Below are positions 17,670-27,216 of a DNA stretch of 64,000 bases, piece by piece; the stretch's first letter is position 1; the number at the start of each line of letters is the position of its first letter. The notes below the pieces were generated by a model. The model made no database searches. It was not told where the DNA came from and saw only the letters and a list, made by a program, of their open reading frames with translations. The translations under genes were made by a program, and so were the position numbers. Source of the stretch: Candidatus Rhodobacter oscarellae (GTDB lineage: Bacteria > Pseudomonadota > Alphaproteobacteria > Rhodobacterales > Rhodobacteraceae); assembly GCF_001078595.1 (NCBI RefSeq), contig NZ_LFTY01000001.1:239830-303829 (forward strand), in the 5' to 3' direction.

Positions 17670-19798
17670 GACCGCAGCCCAATGCGCGCCGCATTCGCGA
17701 TCACCGTGATCGACGAGAATGACATCGCCAGCGCGGCCATCAGCGGGGTCGCAAAACCCAGGACCGCGATGGGGATCGCGATGGCGTTGTAGGCGGCGGC
17801 GATGCCGAAGTTCATGCGCGACAGATAGACCGCGCGCCGGGCGACGGCAAAGAGCTCTGGCAGGCGCGCCAAGCGATCCCCGATCATCACCACATCCGCA
17901 GCACTACGGGCCGCATCCAGCGCCGTGCCCGGCGCAACAGAGGCATAGGCCGTCGACAGCGCGCCGGTATCGTTCAGCCCGTCCCCGACCATACAGGCCA
18001 GGGCCCCGCGCCGCTCAAGATCGGCGACGTGGTCGTTCTTCTGCTCCGGCGACAGGCCCGCGCGGTATTGCGTGACGCCAATGGCATCGGCCAGGGCGGC
18101 GGTCTTTGTGTTGGTGTCACCGGACAGGATCTGCGGCTTAAGACCGGCCTCTTGGCAGGCCGAGACCATGGCCTTTGCGTCCGGTGCCACGACCTCTTGA
18201 TTGGGCAGCGGGTGGATCTGATCGCCTTTCTTCAGGACGAGCCCGTCCTGTAGCGCGCCCAACCACGCGGCCTGACCCAGAGCCACCGGGGTGCCGCCCC
18301 AGGTCGCTCGCACGCCGCGGCCTTCGACCTCTTCGATATCCTCCAATGGCGCGGGATTGATATCCCCCAGATAGGCGCTCAGCTCCTTTGACAGCGGATG
18401 CGCCGAGGACATGGCGAGCGCCTTCGTGACGCCCAGCTCTGCCGCGGAGAGCGTGCTGATGTCAAAGAAAAAGCCGGGCCGGGTCAGCGTTCCGGTCTTG
18501 TCCAGAACAAGGGTCTTAACATCGGCCAGCCGCTCCAACGCGGTGCCGGATTTCACCAGAAAACCCAGCCGATAAAGCCGGCTGATCGCGGCGGTCGAGA
18601 CCGCGGGCACGGCCAGCCCCAGCGCGCAGGGGCAGGTGATAATCAGAACCGCGATGGCGATGTTCAGCGCATGGCGCAGGTCGCCGGTCGCCAAGAGCCA
18701 ACCGGCGAAGCTCGCGCCCGCCAGCAGATGCACCGCCGGGACATAGATCCGCGCCGCGCGGTCGGCGAGGGAGGTGTAGCGATTGCGCGCGGTCTCGGCG
18801 GTCTCGACCATCTGCGCGATGCGGTGCAGACGGGTGTCCTTGCCGATGGCCTCGGCCTGCATCTCGAAGGGGCGCCCAAGGTTGATCTCGCCGGCGTTCA
18901 GAACGGCGCCGCTTTCATGCGAGACCGGTTCACTCTCGCCGGTCAGAAACGACCGATCCGTATGGGCGGCGCGGCTCAGCAAATGCCCGTCCACGGGCAC
19001 ACGCACCCCTGTGGGCACTAGAACGGTGTCGCCGGGGGTAAGCTCTGCGATGGGCACCGTCTGGGCCTTGCCGCCGGACAATCGCTGCGCGGTGTGGACC
19101 TCCAGCGCGGCAAGCTCCTTGGCGGCGTTGCGTGCAGCGGACCGCGTGCGATGCTCCAAGTAGCGCCCGATCAGCAGGAAGAATGTCAGCGACAGGGCCG
19201 CGTCGAAATAGGCATGCGCGCCGCCGTTGAGCGCCTCGAATAGAGACATGCCGCCCGCCAAGAGGATCGCCAGCGAGATCGGCACGTCCATGTTGACGCG
19301 ACCGACGCGAAGCGCGCTCCAGGCGTTGCGAAAGAAGGGCTGCGCGGCGTAAAGCACCGCGGGCAGCGCGATCCCGGCGGAAATCAGGTGGAACAGGTCG
19401 CGGGTCGCCCCTGACGCGCCGGACCAGACCGCCACCGACAAGAGCATCACGTTCATCATCGCAAAGCCCGCCACGCCCAATCGCAACAGAAGATCGCGGC
19501 CCGCAGGGTCGTCGCCCGCGCCGAGCGAGGCCGCATCCAGCGGATGTGCGTCATAGCCGATCTCGGCAAGCGCCTGGACGAGGTCCTCCGGCGCAAGCTC
19601 CGTCTCAATCGCCACCCGTTTCTGGGTCAGGTTGACCCGGGCCGAGTTTACGCCCTGCACCCCGCTCAAGCGGTCCTCGATGGCCGAGATACAGGCCGCG
19701 CATCGGATCGCGGGGACTGAGAGCTGGACCACGTCCTTTGGCAGCGCCATGTCGACCGCGGCGGGGGCCGCCGCGCAGGCCGGGCAGGCGGCGGTCAT
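17666..19798 (-). CDS. ccoI: Copper-transporting P-type ATPase CcoI (FixI)
   Basis: From the ATG at 19798, which overlaps the ccoH stop by 4 bp, the protein has 710 residues (MTAACPACAAAP). It has an N-terminal cysteine cluster, then a heavy-metal domain with IRCAACIS. A membrane domain carries the copper-site motif TCPCALGLAVP. The phosphorylation loop reads DKTGTLT, and the nucleotide domain has MVGDGLNDTGAL. FixI/CcoI exports copper to the periplasm for assembly of the CuB centre of cbb3 oxidase. The tight overlap with ccoH and ccoS supports this role over general copper efflux. Confidence 0.95.
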   Translation of the reverse strand: MTAACPACAAAPAAVDMALPKDVVQLSVPAIRCAACISAIEDRLSGVQGVNSARVNLTQKRVAIETELAPEDLVQALAEIGYDAHPLDAASLGAGDDPAGRDLLLRLGVAGFAMMNVMLLSVAVWSGASGATRDLFHLISAGIALPAVLYAAQPFFRNAWSALRVGRVNMDVPISLAILLAGGMSLFEALNGGAHAYFDAALSLTFFLLIGRYLEHRTRSAARNAAKELAALEVHTAQRLSGGKAQTVPIAELTPGDTVLVPTGVRVPVDGHLLSRAAHTDRSFLTGESEPVSHESGAVLNAGEINLGRPFEMQAEAIGKDTRLHRIAQMVETAETARNRYTSLADRAARIYVPAVHLLAGASFAGWLLATGDLRHALNIAIAVLIITCPCALGLAVPAVSTAAISRLYRLGFLVKSGTALERLADVKTLVLDKTGTLTRPGFFFDISTLSAAELGVTKALAMSSAHPLSKELSAYLGDINPAPLEDIEEVEGRGVRATWGGTPVALGQAAWLGALQDGLVLKKGDQIHPLPNQEVVAPDAKAMVSACQEAGLKPQILSGDTNTKTAALADAIGVTQYRAGLSPEQKNDHVADLERRGALACMVGDGLNDTGALSTAYASVAPGTALDAARSAADVVMIGDRLARLPELFAVARRAVYLSRMNFGIAAAYNAIAIPIAVLGFATPLMAALAMSFSSITVIANAARIGLRS

Positions 19799-20244
19799 TG
19801 CACGACCTTCACGATGATGCGCTGCTGAAAGCGGGTGCCGTCCGCGGCGCGCACCGCCACGCGCAGGTTCCAATTGCCGGGGCCGGCCTGCACCGGGGCC
19901 ACAAAATCCTCGCCGTTAAAGGCGAAGGCGGGCGTTTGATCCGCCGCCACAGACGTGGCCCGGCCAAAGGTCGCGGTCTCGATCCCTGGGGCCAGGGGAC
20001 GGTCGTCCTTGCGGAATGACAGGCGCAGCACGCCGCCCTCGACCACGGCGGCGACCTGCCAGGCAAGCGCCTCTTGCGCGGCGCGATCCTGATCGAAGGA
20101 CTGGCTGGCAATATAGGAATTCGCGACCTCTAGCCCGGGGAAGGTGCGCACCGCGTTCACTGCCAGCGCCACATTCACCGCAATGATCGCCCCGAAGCCC
20201 AGACCAAAGATCCCCGCCACATGCCAACCGGTGATCTGTCTCAT
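19795..20244 (-). CDS. ccoH: Oxidase assembly protein CcoH (FixH)
   Basis: The 149-residue protein has one N-terminal membrane helix (WHVAGIFGLGFGAIIAVNVALAV). A periplasmic part follows with the FixH signature PGLEVANSYIASQSFD and a beta-rich end (GNWNLRVAVRAADG). CcoH stabilises the early cbb3 assembly intermediate. It overlaps ccoG (20241-20244) and ccoI (19795-19798) by ATGA junctions. Confidence 0.93.
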   Translation of the reverse strand: MRQITGWHVAGIFGLGFGAIIAVNVALAVNAVRTFPGLEVANSYIASQSFDQDRAAQEALAWQVAAVVEGGVLRLSFRKDDRPLAPGIETATFGRATSVAADQTPAFAFNGEDFVAPVQAGPGNWNLRVAVRAADGTRFQQRIIVKVVQ

Positions 20245-21659
20245 GATCCTGCTCCCGTTCCGTTAAACACAGTGTCTTTGGAGGCGCGCTCGCCATTGGC
20301 GAGGTCCTCCACCCAGAACCGCAGGGGCGTCTCGCTGGCCGTGGCCGATCCGCTGGCGCGGGGCGCGGTGACATAGACCCGCAGCCGCAAGGTCTCGTCG
20401 GCGGGCACGGGCACGGCGTGATAGGGGCTGCCCTCCAGCGCCAAGACCCACATGATGTCGCCACTCGCGTGGACGCCGAACATGCGCTCGGTCCCATGTT
20501 TGTTGCGCAGCCGCAGCTCGTAGGTGTTGCGCACCGAGCCATCCGCGAGCGTGACATAGGTCGGGTTGCGGATCGGGGCCACGGTCAGCTCGATCTCGGG
20601 GCGGATAAAGAGCGCATAGATCATCGCAGCACCAATCAGCGTCCAAATGGCGGTATAAAGAACCGTGCGCGGGCGCAGCACGTGCTGCCAGTTCGGGCGG
20701 GGTTTCTCGCCCGCCTGCTCACGCGGGGCATCTGACGGCGCCAGGTAGTCGATCAACCCGCGCTCGCGCCCCAGCTTGCCCATCACGTCATCGCAGGCGT
20801 CGATGCAGAGCGCGCAGGTGATGCACTCCATCTGCTGGCCGTTGCGGATGTCGATCCCCATCGGGCAGACCGCCACGCAGGCATTGCAATCGACGCAATC
20901 GGCGGCATTGGGATCGCTCTTCTTGCCGCGCGGCTCGCCGCGCCAGTCCCGGTAGCCCACGGTCAGCGTGTCATTGTCCATCATCGCGCCCTGGATGCGC
21001 GGCCAGGGACACATATAGATGCAGACCTGCTCGCGCATGAACCCGCCAAAGATAAAGGTCGTGGCGGTCAAAACGGCGATGGTTCCATAGGCCACAGGCG
21101 CGGCCTGCAGCGTCACCAGATCGCGCGCCAGCGTCGGCGCATCGGCGAAGTAGAACACCCAGGCCCCGCCCGTGGCCAGCCCGATCAGCGCCCAGACCGT
21201 CCATTTGGTCAGACGCAGCCGCGCCTTGCGCAAGGACCACGCCGCGCGGTGCAGCTTGATCCGCGCGTTGCGGTCGCCCTCGATCCAGCGCTCTACCAAG
21301 ATGAAGAGGTCGGTCCAGACCGTCTGTGGGCAGGTATAGCCGCACCAGACCCGGCCCAGGGCCGAGGTGAACAAAAACAGGCCCAGCCCGGCCATGATCA
21401 AGAGCCCCGCCACAAAGTAGAACTCATGCGGCCAGATCTCGATCCAGAAGAAGTAAAAGCGGCGCCCGGCCAGGTCGACCAAGACAGCCTGGTCGGGGAG
21501 GTTGGGCCCCCTGTCCCAGCGGATCCAGGGGGTGAGGTAGTAAACACCCAGCGTCACCACCAGGATCGCCCATTTCAGGTTGCGGAACTTGCCGTAGACC
21601 CGCCTTGGAAAGATCGGCTCTCGCGCCGCGTAGAGGCTGTCGGCTGTGTCGTTCATCAC
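20241..21659 (-). CDS. ccoG: Oxidase accessory iron-sulfur protein CcoG (FixG/RdxA)
   Basis: The 472-residue membrane protein has about five helices in its first 200 residues. Two ferredoxin-type clusters follow: CVDCNACVAVCP and CITCALCIDACD. The C-terminal ~110 residues form the Ig-like periplasmic domain known from the FixG family. CcoG is reported to reduce copper for delivery to the oxidase. An FNR-type box at 21713-21726 lies 54 bp before the ATG, so the ccoGHIS operon should be induced at low oxygen. Confidence 0.95.
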   Translation of the reverse strand: MMNDTADSLYAAREPIFPRRVYGKFRNLKWAILVVTLGVYYLTPWIRWDRGPNLPDQAVLVDLAGRRFYFFWIEIWPHEFYFVAGLLIMAGLGLFLFTSALGRVWCGYTCPQTVWTDLFILVERWIEGDRNARIKLHRAAWSLRKARLRLTKWTVWALIGLATGGAWVFYFADAPTLARDLVTLQAAPVAYGTIAVLTATTFIFGGFMREQVCIYMCPWPRIQGAMMDNDTLTVGYRDWRGEPRGKKSDPNAADCVDCNACVAVCPMGIDIRNGQQMECITCALCIDACDDVMGKLGRERGLIDYLAPSDAPREQAGEKPRPNWQHVLRPRTVLYTAIWTLIGAAMIYALFIRPEIELTVAPIRNPTYVTLADGSVRNTYELRLRNKHGTERMFGVHASGDIMWVLALEGSPYHAVPVPADETLRLRVYVTAPRASGSATASETPLRFWVEDLANGERASKDTVFNGTGAGS

Positions 21660-21712
21660 TTTTGGCCCCTGGGCTGTTTAGACCAGAGTACAGATCGCCA
21701 TGCCGGCAATCC

Positions 21713-21726
21713 TTGACTCAGATCAA
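21713..21726 (-). promoter_or_regulatory. FNR-type box upstream of ccoG
   Basis: TTGAC-TCAG-ATCAA matches the FNR consensus TTGAT-N4-ATCAA at 9 of 10 defined positions. Its centre is about 60 bp before the ccoG ATG, which leaves a leader of about 19 nt if it works at -41.5. The last bases overlap the stop region of the preceding cytochrome c gene. Confidence 0.85.
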
Positions 21727-22172
21727 CTTTCGCCCGCAGGGGGCACCTGCAGGCTCTCAAGGTAGTTGGCGATGGCCAGCAGATCGGTGAAGACCGGCGT
21801 GCCCAGCCCGTCGCGCTCCACCACGATCAGCGGGCCCAGATCGCGATGGGCGAAGGCGGGCATCGGGCCGATCTCTTCGGAGGGAGAGGCGAAGATCGTC
21901 GACATCACGTAGTCCTGGTCGAACGTGCCATTGTTCCTTGCGGCGAGCAGCGTCAGGTTCGGCGGCGGTCTATCCAAATTAGCCGCATGCGGGCCCAATC
22001 CGTCGGCCTTGGCCCCATGACAGACGGCGCAATTCTCGGTGTAAAGCGCGCGGCCATAGGCGAGGTTCTCGGGGTCAGGCTCTAGCCCGGCGCCATTGTT
22101 GAGAGCGGCACAGCCGGTGACGAGGGCGCAGGCCAGCGCCGGAATGCTCAATTTGCTCAGGCCACCGGGCAC
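21723..22172 (-). CDS. Monoheme cytochrome c lipoprotein within the cbb3 locus
   Basis: The protein has 149 residues from a GTG directly behind the ccoP stop codon. It opens with a lipoprotein signal (IPALACALVTGCAAL; the lipobox Cys is about residue 21). A heme c motif, CAVCH, lies near residue 52, and a Met-containing segment (IGPMPAFAHRDLGP) could give the sixth heme ligand. It should sit in the periplasm, anchored to a membrane. It is not one of the standard cco subunits. The position suggests an electron donor to, or extra electron-entry subunit of, the cbb3 oxidase. Co-transcription with ccoNOQP is inferred from the zero gap. Confidence 0.85.
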   Translation of the reverse strand: MPGGLSKLSIPALACALVTGCAALNNGAGLEPDPENLAYGRALYTENCAVCHGAKADGLGPHAANLDRPPPNLTLLAARNNGTFDQDYVMSTIFASPSEEIGPMPAFAHRDLGPLIVVERDGLGTPVFTDLLAIANYLESLQVPPAGES

Positions 22173-23024
22173 CTATTCGCCCCCGCCCAGCCCATGCACA
22201 TAGGCCGCCACCGCCCGCACATCCGCCTCGGACAGGCGCTGCCCCCAGGCCGGCATCACGCCGAAGCGGGAATATGTGATGGTCTCGACGAGGCTGTCGT
22301 AATCGCCACCATAAAGCCAAATCGCGTCCGCCAAGTTGGGCGCGCCCTGTTCGCGGTCGCCCGTGCCGTCCTCGCCATGGCAGGAGGCGCAGTTATCCGC
22401 GAACAGGGTCGCCCCGCTGCCCTCTCCTCCAGATACGGGCAGAGTCGGGATGAACTCGGCGATGGCGGCGATCTCTTCTGGTTCTAGGATCTCGCCAAAG
22501 GCGGGCATCTCGGTCCAATGCGCGTCGTTATCGGTCTCGTTGCGGATGCCGTGGCGGATCGAATAGGCGATCTGCTCCAATGTGCCGCCCCAGAGCCAGT
22601 CATTGTCCAGCAGGTTGGGATAGCCGGTGGCCCCGGCGGCACCGGCGCCGTGGCACTGGCTGCATTGCGCGCGGAACACCGCGCCGCCGCGCGCCACCGC
22701 GTAGCGGTGCAAGTCAGTTTGCGGGTCGAAGGCGGCCATGTCCTGGGTCAGCAGCGCACCGGTCAGGCCGGCATTCGCGGCCTCATGGGCGTCGATCTGG
22801 GCGGCCACCTCGGCGCGGGTCGAGTACCCCAAGAGCCCCGCCGTCGCCCCCGAGATCATCGGCCAGGCCGGATAGGCAATCGTGTAGCCGATGCCCCAAA
22901 TGATCGTGGCGTAGAAGGTCCACAGCCACCAGCGCGGCATCGGCGTGTTCAGCTCTTCGATCCCGTCGAACTCATGGCCCATCGTCTCGCGGCCGGTGAG
23001 CTCGTCTACGCGCGGCTTATCCAT
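22173..23024 (-). CDS. ccoP: cbb3-type cytochrome c oxidase subunit III (diheme) CcoP
   Basis: From the ATG at 23024 the protein has 283 residues. This start gives the family N-terminus with DGIEELNTPMPRWW and an 8-bp overlap with the ccoQ stop, while the longer frame would run into ccoQ. One membrane helix follows (WLWTFYATIIWGIGYTIAYPAWP). Two heme c domains carry CSQCH and CASCH. CcoP passes electrons from cytochrome c to subunit II and I. Confidence 0.95.
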   Translation of the reverse strand: MDKPRVDELTGRETMGHEFDGIEELNTPMPRWWLWTFYATIIWGIGYTIAYPAWPMISGATAGLLGYSTRAEVAAQIDAHEAANAGLTGALLTQDMAAFDPQTDLHRYAVARGGAVFRAQCSQCHGAGAAGATGYPNLLDNDWLWGGTLEQIAYSIRHGIRNETDNDAHWTEMPAFGEILEPEEIAAIAEFIPTLPVSGGEGSGATLFADNCASCHGEDGTGDREQGAPNLADAIWLYGGDYDSLVETITYSRFGVMPAWGQRLSEADVRAVAAYVHGLGGGE

Positions 23025-23232
23025 TGCGGGTCTCATTCGTGTTCGTGTTCGTGGCGTCTTGGGGTGTGACATCGGCGGGCGTGTCGTCCCGCAGCGGGAT
23101 CTCGGCGGCCTCCTGGCGCGCGCGCCGCTGCGACGGCCAGAAGGCCAGCGCGCAGGCCGCTATGAAGAAGCAGAACATCGCCAGCAGGAACCAGCTATCC
23201 GCGAAGGCGCGCAGTATCGTGTAGGTCTCCAT
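23017..23232 (-). CDS. ccoQ: cbb3 oxidase small subunit CcoQ
   Basis: From the ATG at 23232 the protein has 71 residues: METYTILRAFADSW then a single helix (FLLAMFCFFIAACALAFWP) and a charged tail (RRARQEAAEIPLRDD). These are the marks of CcoQ/FixQ, which stabilises the complex. The frame is open further upstream, but that part overlaps ccoO and is not family-like. The tail contains a short TNTNTNE repeat-like end. Confidence 0.93.
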   Translation of the reverse strand: METYTILRAFADSWFLLAMFCFFIAACALAFWPSQRRARQEAAEIPLRDDTPADVTPQDATNTNTNETRNG

Positions 23233-23245
23233 CCTCGGTCTCCCT

Positions 23246-23971
23246 CTATCGGGTCGCGTCCGGCACAAAGGTCGAAAAGTCGACCAAGGTGCCAAGCATC
23301 TGCATATAGGCGATAAGCGCATCCATCTCGGTCAGCGCCTTCTGGCCATCGAAATTGCCGATGGCGGCGCCCGGGTAGCGTTCCAGCATGTCGTCCCAAT
23401 CGGCGTCCGGGTCGGCCTGCACCCGGAAATCCGCCTGGGCATTGGCGATCTGGTCGTCCGAGTACGGCACGCCGACAAAGCGGTGCGTCTGCAACAAATC
23501 GGCGATGTGATCGCCCTCTAGCCGCGCCTCCATCAGGAAGCCGTATTTCGGCATCACGCTTTCGGGGACCACGGATTGCGGGTCGATCAGGTGGTCGAGG
23601 TGCCAATCGTCGGAGTACCGCCCGCCGACCCGCGCCAGGTCCGGCCCGGTGCGCTTGGAGCCCCATTGGTGCGGGTGGTCATACATGCTCTCGGCGGCCA
23701 GCGAGTAATGCCCATAGCGCTCCACCTCGTCGCGCATCGGCCGGATCATCTGGCTGTGGCAGGTATAGCAGCCCTCGCGGACGTAGATTTCGCGCCCGGC
23801 GAGCTCTAGCGGCGAATAGGGCCGGACGCCTTCGACCTCCTCAATGGTGTTCTCCAGCCAGAAGAGCGGCGCGATTTCCACGATCCCGCCAATGGTCACC
23901 ACGGTCAGCGAGACGGCCAACAGCAGCGTCGGGCTCTTCTCCAGAATGACATGTCTGTCGATCAGGGCCAT
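23246..23971 (-). CDS. ccoO: cbb3-type cytochrome c oxidase subunit II (monoheme) CcoO
   Basis: The 241-residue protein has an N-terminal anchor helix ([20 protein letters not shown]). The heme c site [11 protein letters not shown] follows at about residue 72, the exact CcoO/FixO signature, and then [22 protein letters not shown]. It receives electrons from CcoP and passes them to CcoN. It starts 11 bp behind the ccoN stop. Confidence 0.95.
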   Translation of the reverse strand: MALIDRHVILEKSPTLLLAVSLTVVTIGGIVEIAPLFWLENTIEEVEGVRPYSPLELAGREIYVREGCYTCHSQMIRPMRDEVERYGHYSLAAESMYDHPHQWGSKRTGPDLARVGGRYSDDWHLDHLIDPQSVVPESVMPKYGFLMEARLEGDHIADLLQTHRFVGVPYSDDQIANAQADFRVQADPDADWDDMLERYPGAAIGNFDGQKALTEMDALIAYMQMLGTLVDFSTFVPDATR

Positions 23972-23982
23972 TCATATTCTCC

Positions 23983-25617
23983 TTATTCGGCAGGTGTGGC
24001 CGGGGCCGCGCCGGCACCGGCGGGCGCGGTCATCTGGGCCACGGCCTGGGTGACGGGCCGGTAGCCGCGGATGGTCATCCACATGTTCCAGCACATGATC
24101 CCGGCGCCCGTGAGGTACATCAGCCCGCCCAGCCCGCGCACCACATACATCGGGTACTTGGCGCTGACCGTGTCGGCGAAGCTGTTCACCAGGAAGCCCT
24201 GGTCATCGACCTCGCGCCACATCAGGCCCTCCATGATCCCGGTGACCCACATCGAGGCCGCGTAGAGCACGATCCCGATCATCGCGAGCCAGAAGTGCCA
24301 GTTCATCGCGGCGGTGGAATACATCGCCCCCCGGTTCCACAGCCGCGGCGTCAGGAAGTAGATCATCGCGAAGATGATCATCCCGTTCCAACCCAAGGCG
24401 CCGGAATGCACATGCCCCACGGTCCAGTCGGTGTAGTGGCTTAAGGAATTGACCGCGCGGATCGACATCATCGGCCCCTCAAAGGTCGCCATGCCGTAGA
24501 AGGCCAGGCTCGCCACCAGGAAGCGAATGATCGGATCGGTGCGGATCTTGTCCCAGGCGCCGTTCAGCGTCATCAGCCCGTTCATCATGCCCGCCCAGGA
24601 GGGCATCCACAGGACCACGCTGAACACCATGCCAAGTGTCGAGGCCCAGTCCGGCAGCGCGGTGTAGTGCAGATGGTGCGGCCCCGCCCAGATATAGAGG
24701 AAGATCAGCGCCCAGAAATGCACGATGCTCAGCTTGTAGCTATAGACCGGGCGGTTCGCCTGCTTGGGCACGAAGTAATACATCAGCCCCAGGAACCCCG
24801 CGGTCAGAAAGAAACCCACCGCGTTATGCCCGTACCACCATTGCGTCATGGCGTCCTGGACCCCGGCGAAAAGCTGCACCGACTTACTGCCCCAGATGCT
24901 GACCGGCACGGCCAGGTTGTTGACCACATGCAGCAGCGCAATGGTCAGGATGAAGGCCAGAAAGAACCAGTTGGCGACGTAGATATGCCGCTCCTTGCGG
25001 CGGATGATCGTGCCCAGGAAGACCAGCAGGTAGCAGACCCAAACGATGGTCAGCCACAGATCCACATACCATTCCGGCTCGGCATATTCCTTGGACTGCG
25101 TCGCGCCCAGCAGATAGCCGGTGGCCGCGAGCACGATGAAAAGCTGGTAGCCCCAAAAGACGAACCAGACGAGGTTGCCTCCGAAGAGGCGCACCCGGCT
25201 GGTGCGCTGCACGATATAGAACGAGCCCGCCAGCAAAGCGTTGCCGCCAAAGGCAAAGATCACCGCCGAGGTGTGCAGCGGGCGCAGACGCCCGAAATTT
25301 GCAAACGGCTGCGCCCATTCAAAGTTCAGCACCGGAAAGGCCAGCTGGAACGCGATCAACACGCCCACGGCCAGCCCCGCCATGCCCCAAAACGCCGTGG
25401 CGATGACCCCCGCGCGGACCACGTCGTCCTTATAGTCCCCTTGCACGGGCACCGGGCGCGGCGCGTCCGAGCGGCGCAGCTCCCAGATCATCAGGCCCAA
25501 CGCCACCAGGAAGATCAAAAGCCCGTGGATGCGAAACGCAATGTCTCGGCCCTGATCGGCAGCATAGGCCGCCGCCAGCATCACCAGACCCAATGCAATA
25601 TACTTCACCGCAGCCAT
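23983..25617 (-). CDS. ccoN: cbb3-type cytochrome c oxidase subunit I CcoN
   Basis: The 544-residue protein has about 12-14 hydrophobic segments. It carries the heme-copper ligands of the family: [13 protein letters not shown] (low-spin heme His region), [34 protein letters not shown] (CuB His pair), and [21 protein letters not shown]. It is the catalytic subunit reducing O2 to water with high affinity, suited to low oxygen. The FNR box at 25682-25695 lies 65 bp upstream. The C-terminus ends in a short Ala/Pro-rich tail. Confidence 0.96.
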   Translation of the reverse strand: MAAVKYIALGLVMLAAAYAADQGRDIAFRIHGLLIFLVALGLMIWELRRSDAPRPVPVQGDYKDDVVRAGVIATAFWGMAGLAVGVLIAFQLAFPVLNFEWAQPFANFGRLRPLHTSAVIFAFGGNALLAGSFYIVQRTSRVRLFGGNLVWFVFWGYQLFIVLAATGYLLGATQSKEYAEPEWYVDLWLTIVWVCYLLVFLGTIIRRKERHIYVANWFFLAFILTIALLHVVNNLAVPVSIWGSKSVQLFAGVQDAMTQWWYGHNAVGFFLTAGFLGLMYYFVPKQANRPVYSYKLSIVHFWALIFLYIWAGPHHLHYTALPDWASTLGMVFSVVLWMPSWAGMMNGLMTLNGAWDKIRTDPIIRFLVASLAFYGMATFEGPMMSIRAVNSLSHYTDWTVGHVHSGALGWNGMIIFAMIYFLTPRLWNRGAMYSTAAMNWHFWLAMIGIVLYAASMWVTGIMEGLMWREVDDQGFLVNSFADTVSAKYPMYVVRGLGGLMYLTGAGIMCWNMWMTIRGYRPVTQAVAQMTAPAGAGAAPATPAE

Positions 25618-25681
25618 GCGCCGCTCCTATCCATGCCACTGTCGTTCTGGAGTTGGTTAACCCGCGCGGGCGGGCCGTTCT

Positions 25682-25695
25682 TTGATCTGCGTCAA
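25682..25695 (-). promoter_or_regulatory. FNR-type box upstream of ccoNOQP
   Basis: TTGAT-CTGC-GTCAA fits the FNR consensus at 9 of 10 defined positions. Its centre is about 71 bp before the ccoN ATG. At the usual -41.5 placement this leaves a leader of about 30 nt. It lies in the 88-bp gap between ccoN and usp. Confidence 0.88.
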
Positions 25696-25705
25696 GTTCT
25701 GTGCC

Positions 25706-26113
25706 TCAGCGCAAAACAAGGACCGAGCAGCGCGCATGGCGCACCACCCAGGCCGCGGAGGACCCCAAGAACAGGTCCGAGAAGGCCGGCTGATGCGAGG
25801 CCATGACGATGCAATCGGCGTCATTCTCTTCGGCCCAAGCGACGATGCTGCGCCCTACGCTGCCCTGCACCAGAGCCGTGCCCTTAAGGTCCAGCCGGTC
25901 CGCTATCGACTTGAGCTGCTCTTTGGCGGCCTGGAATGTCTGTTCGTGGATTTCGGCTGGGAAGTAGGGCTCGACATAAGTCGGCAAGGGCTCGATGACG
26001 TGCAGCAATGTGATCTTCCCGCCCTCGGCCAGAAGGCCTTGCGCCTTGGCCGCGGCGTCTGAGGCGTCGTCTGGGTTCGAGAGAAGGACGGGGAGGAGGA
26101 TGTTGTTGAACAT
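25706..26113 (-). CDS. Universal stress protein (UspA family)
   Basis: The 135-residue protein has the Usp fold: MFNNILLPVLLSNPDD at the start, LLHVIEPLP in the middle. The ATP-binding motif G-x2-G-x9-G(S/T) is altered at the end, reading GSSAAWVVRHARCSVLVL. A single Usp upstream of ccoN is common in Rhodobacterales, where it is thought to respond to energy or oxygen stress. A perfect FNR box (26170-26183) lies 57 bp before the ATG, so it belongs to the low-oxygen regulon. Confidence 0.88.
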   Translation of the reverse strand: MFNNILLPVLLSNPDDASDAAAKAQGLLAEGGKITLLHVIEPLPTYVEPYFPAEIHEQTFQAAKEQLKSIADRLDLKGTALVQGSVGRSIVAWAEENDADCIVMASHQPAFSDLFLGSSAAWVVRHARCSVLVLR

Positions 26114-26169
26114 TGAAGCTGCTCCTTTCTGGTTCGAAAGAAGTCTTAGGCTATTGGGCGCGGCTTGCC

Positions 26170-26183
26170 TTGATCTGGATCAA
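26170..26183 (-). promoter_or_regulatory. Perfect FNR box upstream of usp
   Basis: TTGAT-CTGG-ATCAA matches the FNR consensus at every defined position and is itself symmetric. The centre is about 63 bp before the usp ATG, leaving a leader of about 22 nt for a class II promoter. From here to 26482 (299 bp) I see no gene or further motif. Confidence 0.92.
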
Positions 26184-26482
26184 GGGGTTTTCCGGGAGTG
26201 CTGTTTTGGCATGGATTGGTCGCTGACATTGGTGGAGCCAGCGCCGACCCGGGGTGGCGCTCCACAGCATCCGTTTCTGCCAATTTATCCCTGCCAAGCT
26301 CCGTACAAGCTGACTGTCGCGCGTGACCTCACCAAAGCGCCTCCCGCGGGGCGGGTCGGCGCTGGCCGGGCGGCTGCGCCGCTGTTAACCGGCCAATATC
26401 GCTGCCGTTCGAAGGTCCGCCACAGGCCCAGTTCAGCTAATCACACTCGCGCACGCCCCGCCGACCTCACAGCGGTCAGATA

Positions 26483-27211
26483 TCAGACGATCACCCCGCC
26501 ATCCGCATCGTCCCCGCTGGCCATATGCAGGGCGTTCATGTCTTTGATGCGGAAATGACGGCGGTCGATGAACTCGACGACGCCCTCCTTCTTCAAAGCG
26601 GACAATTGGCGGCTGATGGTCTCCAATGTGAGCCCCAGGAAGTTCGCGATCTCTTCGCGGGTCAGTGGCAGCTTGTGGTCTTGGACGTTCTGAGACGGCA
26701 CGGTCTCGCGCCGCACGATCATCTGCAGGAAGGTGGCGATCTTTTCCCGGGCGGTCTTGCGGCCCAAGAGCACCATCCACTCGCGCGCGGCGTTCAGCTC
26801 GTCCAGGGCCATCTCCATCATGCGCTGCGAGATATGGGGCACGCGCTCGACAAGGCCCTCAAACGGGCGGCGTTGGAACCGGCAGAGCGTGACATCTGTC
26901 ACCGCGGTTACATCAAACTCAACCGTCTCGCGCCCCGGTCGCCCAATGAAATCCGAGGGCAGCAGCAGTCCCACCATCTGGGTGCGTCCGTCCTCGAGCG
27001 TTCGGGTCAAGGACGCGATGCCGGTCACCAGCGAGGCGAAATGCGTAAGATCATCCCCGCGCCAGATGATCGGCTGCCCGGCCTCGAATGTCTGATAGGA
27101 TTTCATCCCCTCGAGCACCAGCAACTCGTCCTCGTCGCAGCGGGCGCATATGGCCCGGTGTCGGATGGGGCAGTCGCCGCATTTCTCGCGTTGGTTAAGT
27201 ACAAATGTCAT
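26483..27211 (-). CDS. fnrL: Oxygen-sensing Crp/Fnr-family regulator FnrL
   Basis: The 242-residue protein has an FnrL-type cysteine set: Cys11, Cys14, Cys22 with the C-x2-C-x7-C spacing, and Cys110, which together can hold the oxygen-labile 4Fe-4S cluster. An extra Cys25 is present. The cyclic-nucleotide-like beta barrel covers residues 30-130, then a dimer helix. The HTH LTREEIANFLGLTLETISRQLS near 182-203 carries the E-x2-S-R recognition motif for TTGAT half-sites. FNR boxes before ccoN, ccoG, usp and hemN are its expected targets. A box only 6 bp before its own ATG suggests autorepression. Confidence 0.94.
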   Translation of the reverse strand: MTFVLNQREKCGDCPIRHRAICARCDEDELLVLEGMKSYQTFEAGQPIIWRGDDLTHFASLVTGIASLTRTLEDGRTQMVGLLLPSDFIGRPGRETVEFDVTAVTDVTLCRFQRRPFEGLVERVPHISQRMMEMALDELNAAREWMVLLGRKTAREKIATFLQMIVRRETVPSQNVQDHKLPLTREEIANFLGLTLETISRQLSALKKEGVVEFIDRRHFRIKDMNALHMASGDDADGGVIV

Positions 27212-27216
27212 CTGGC

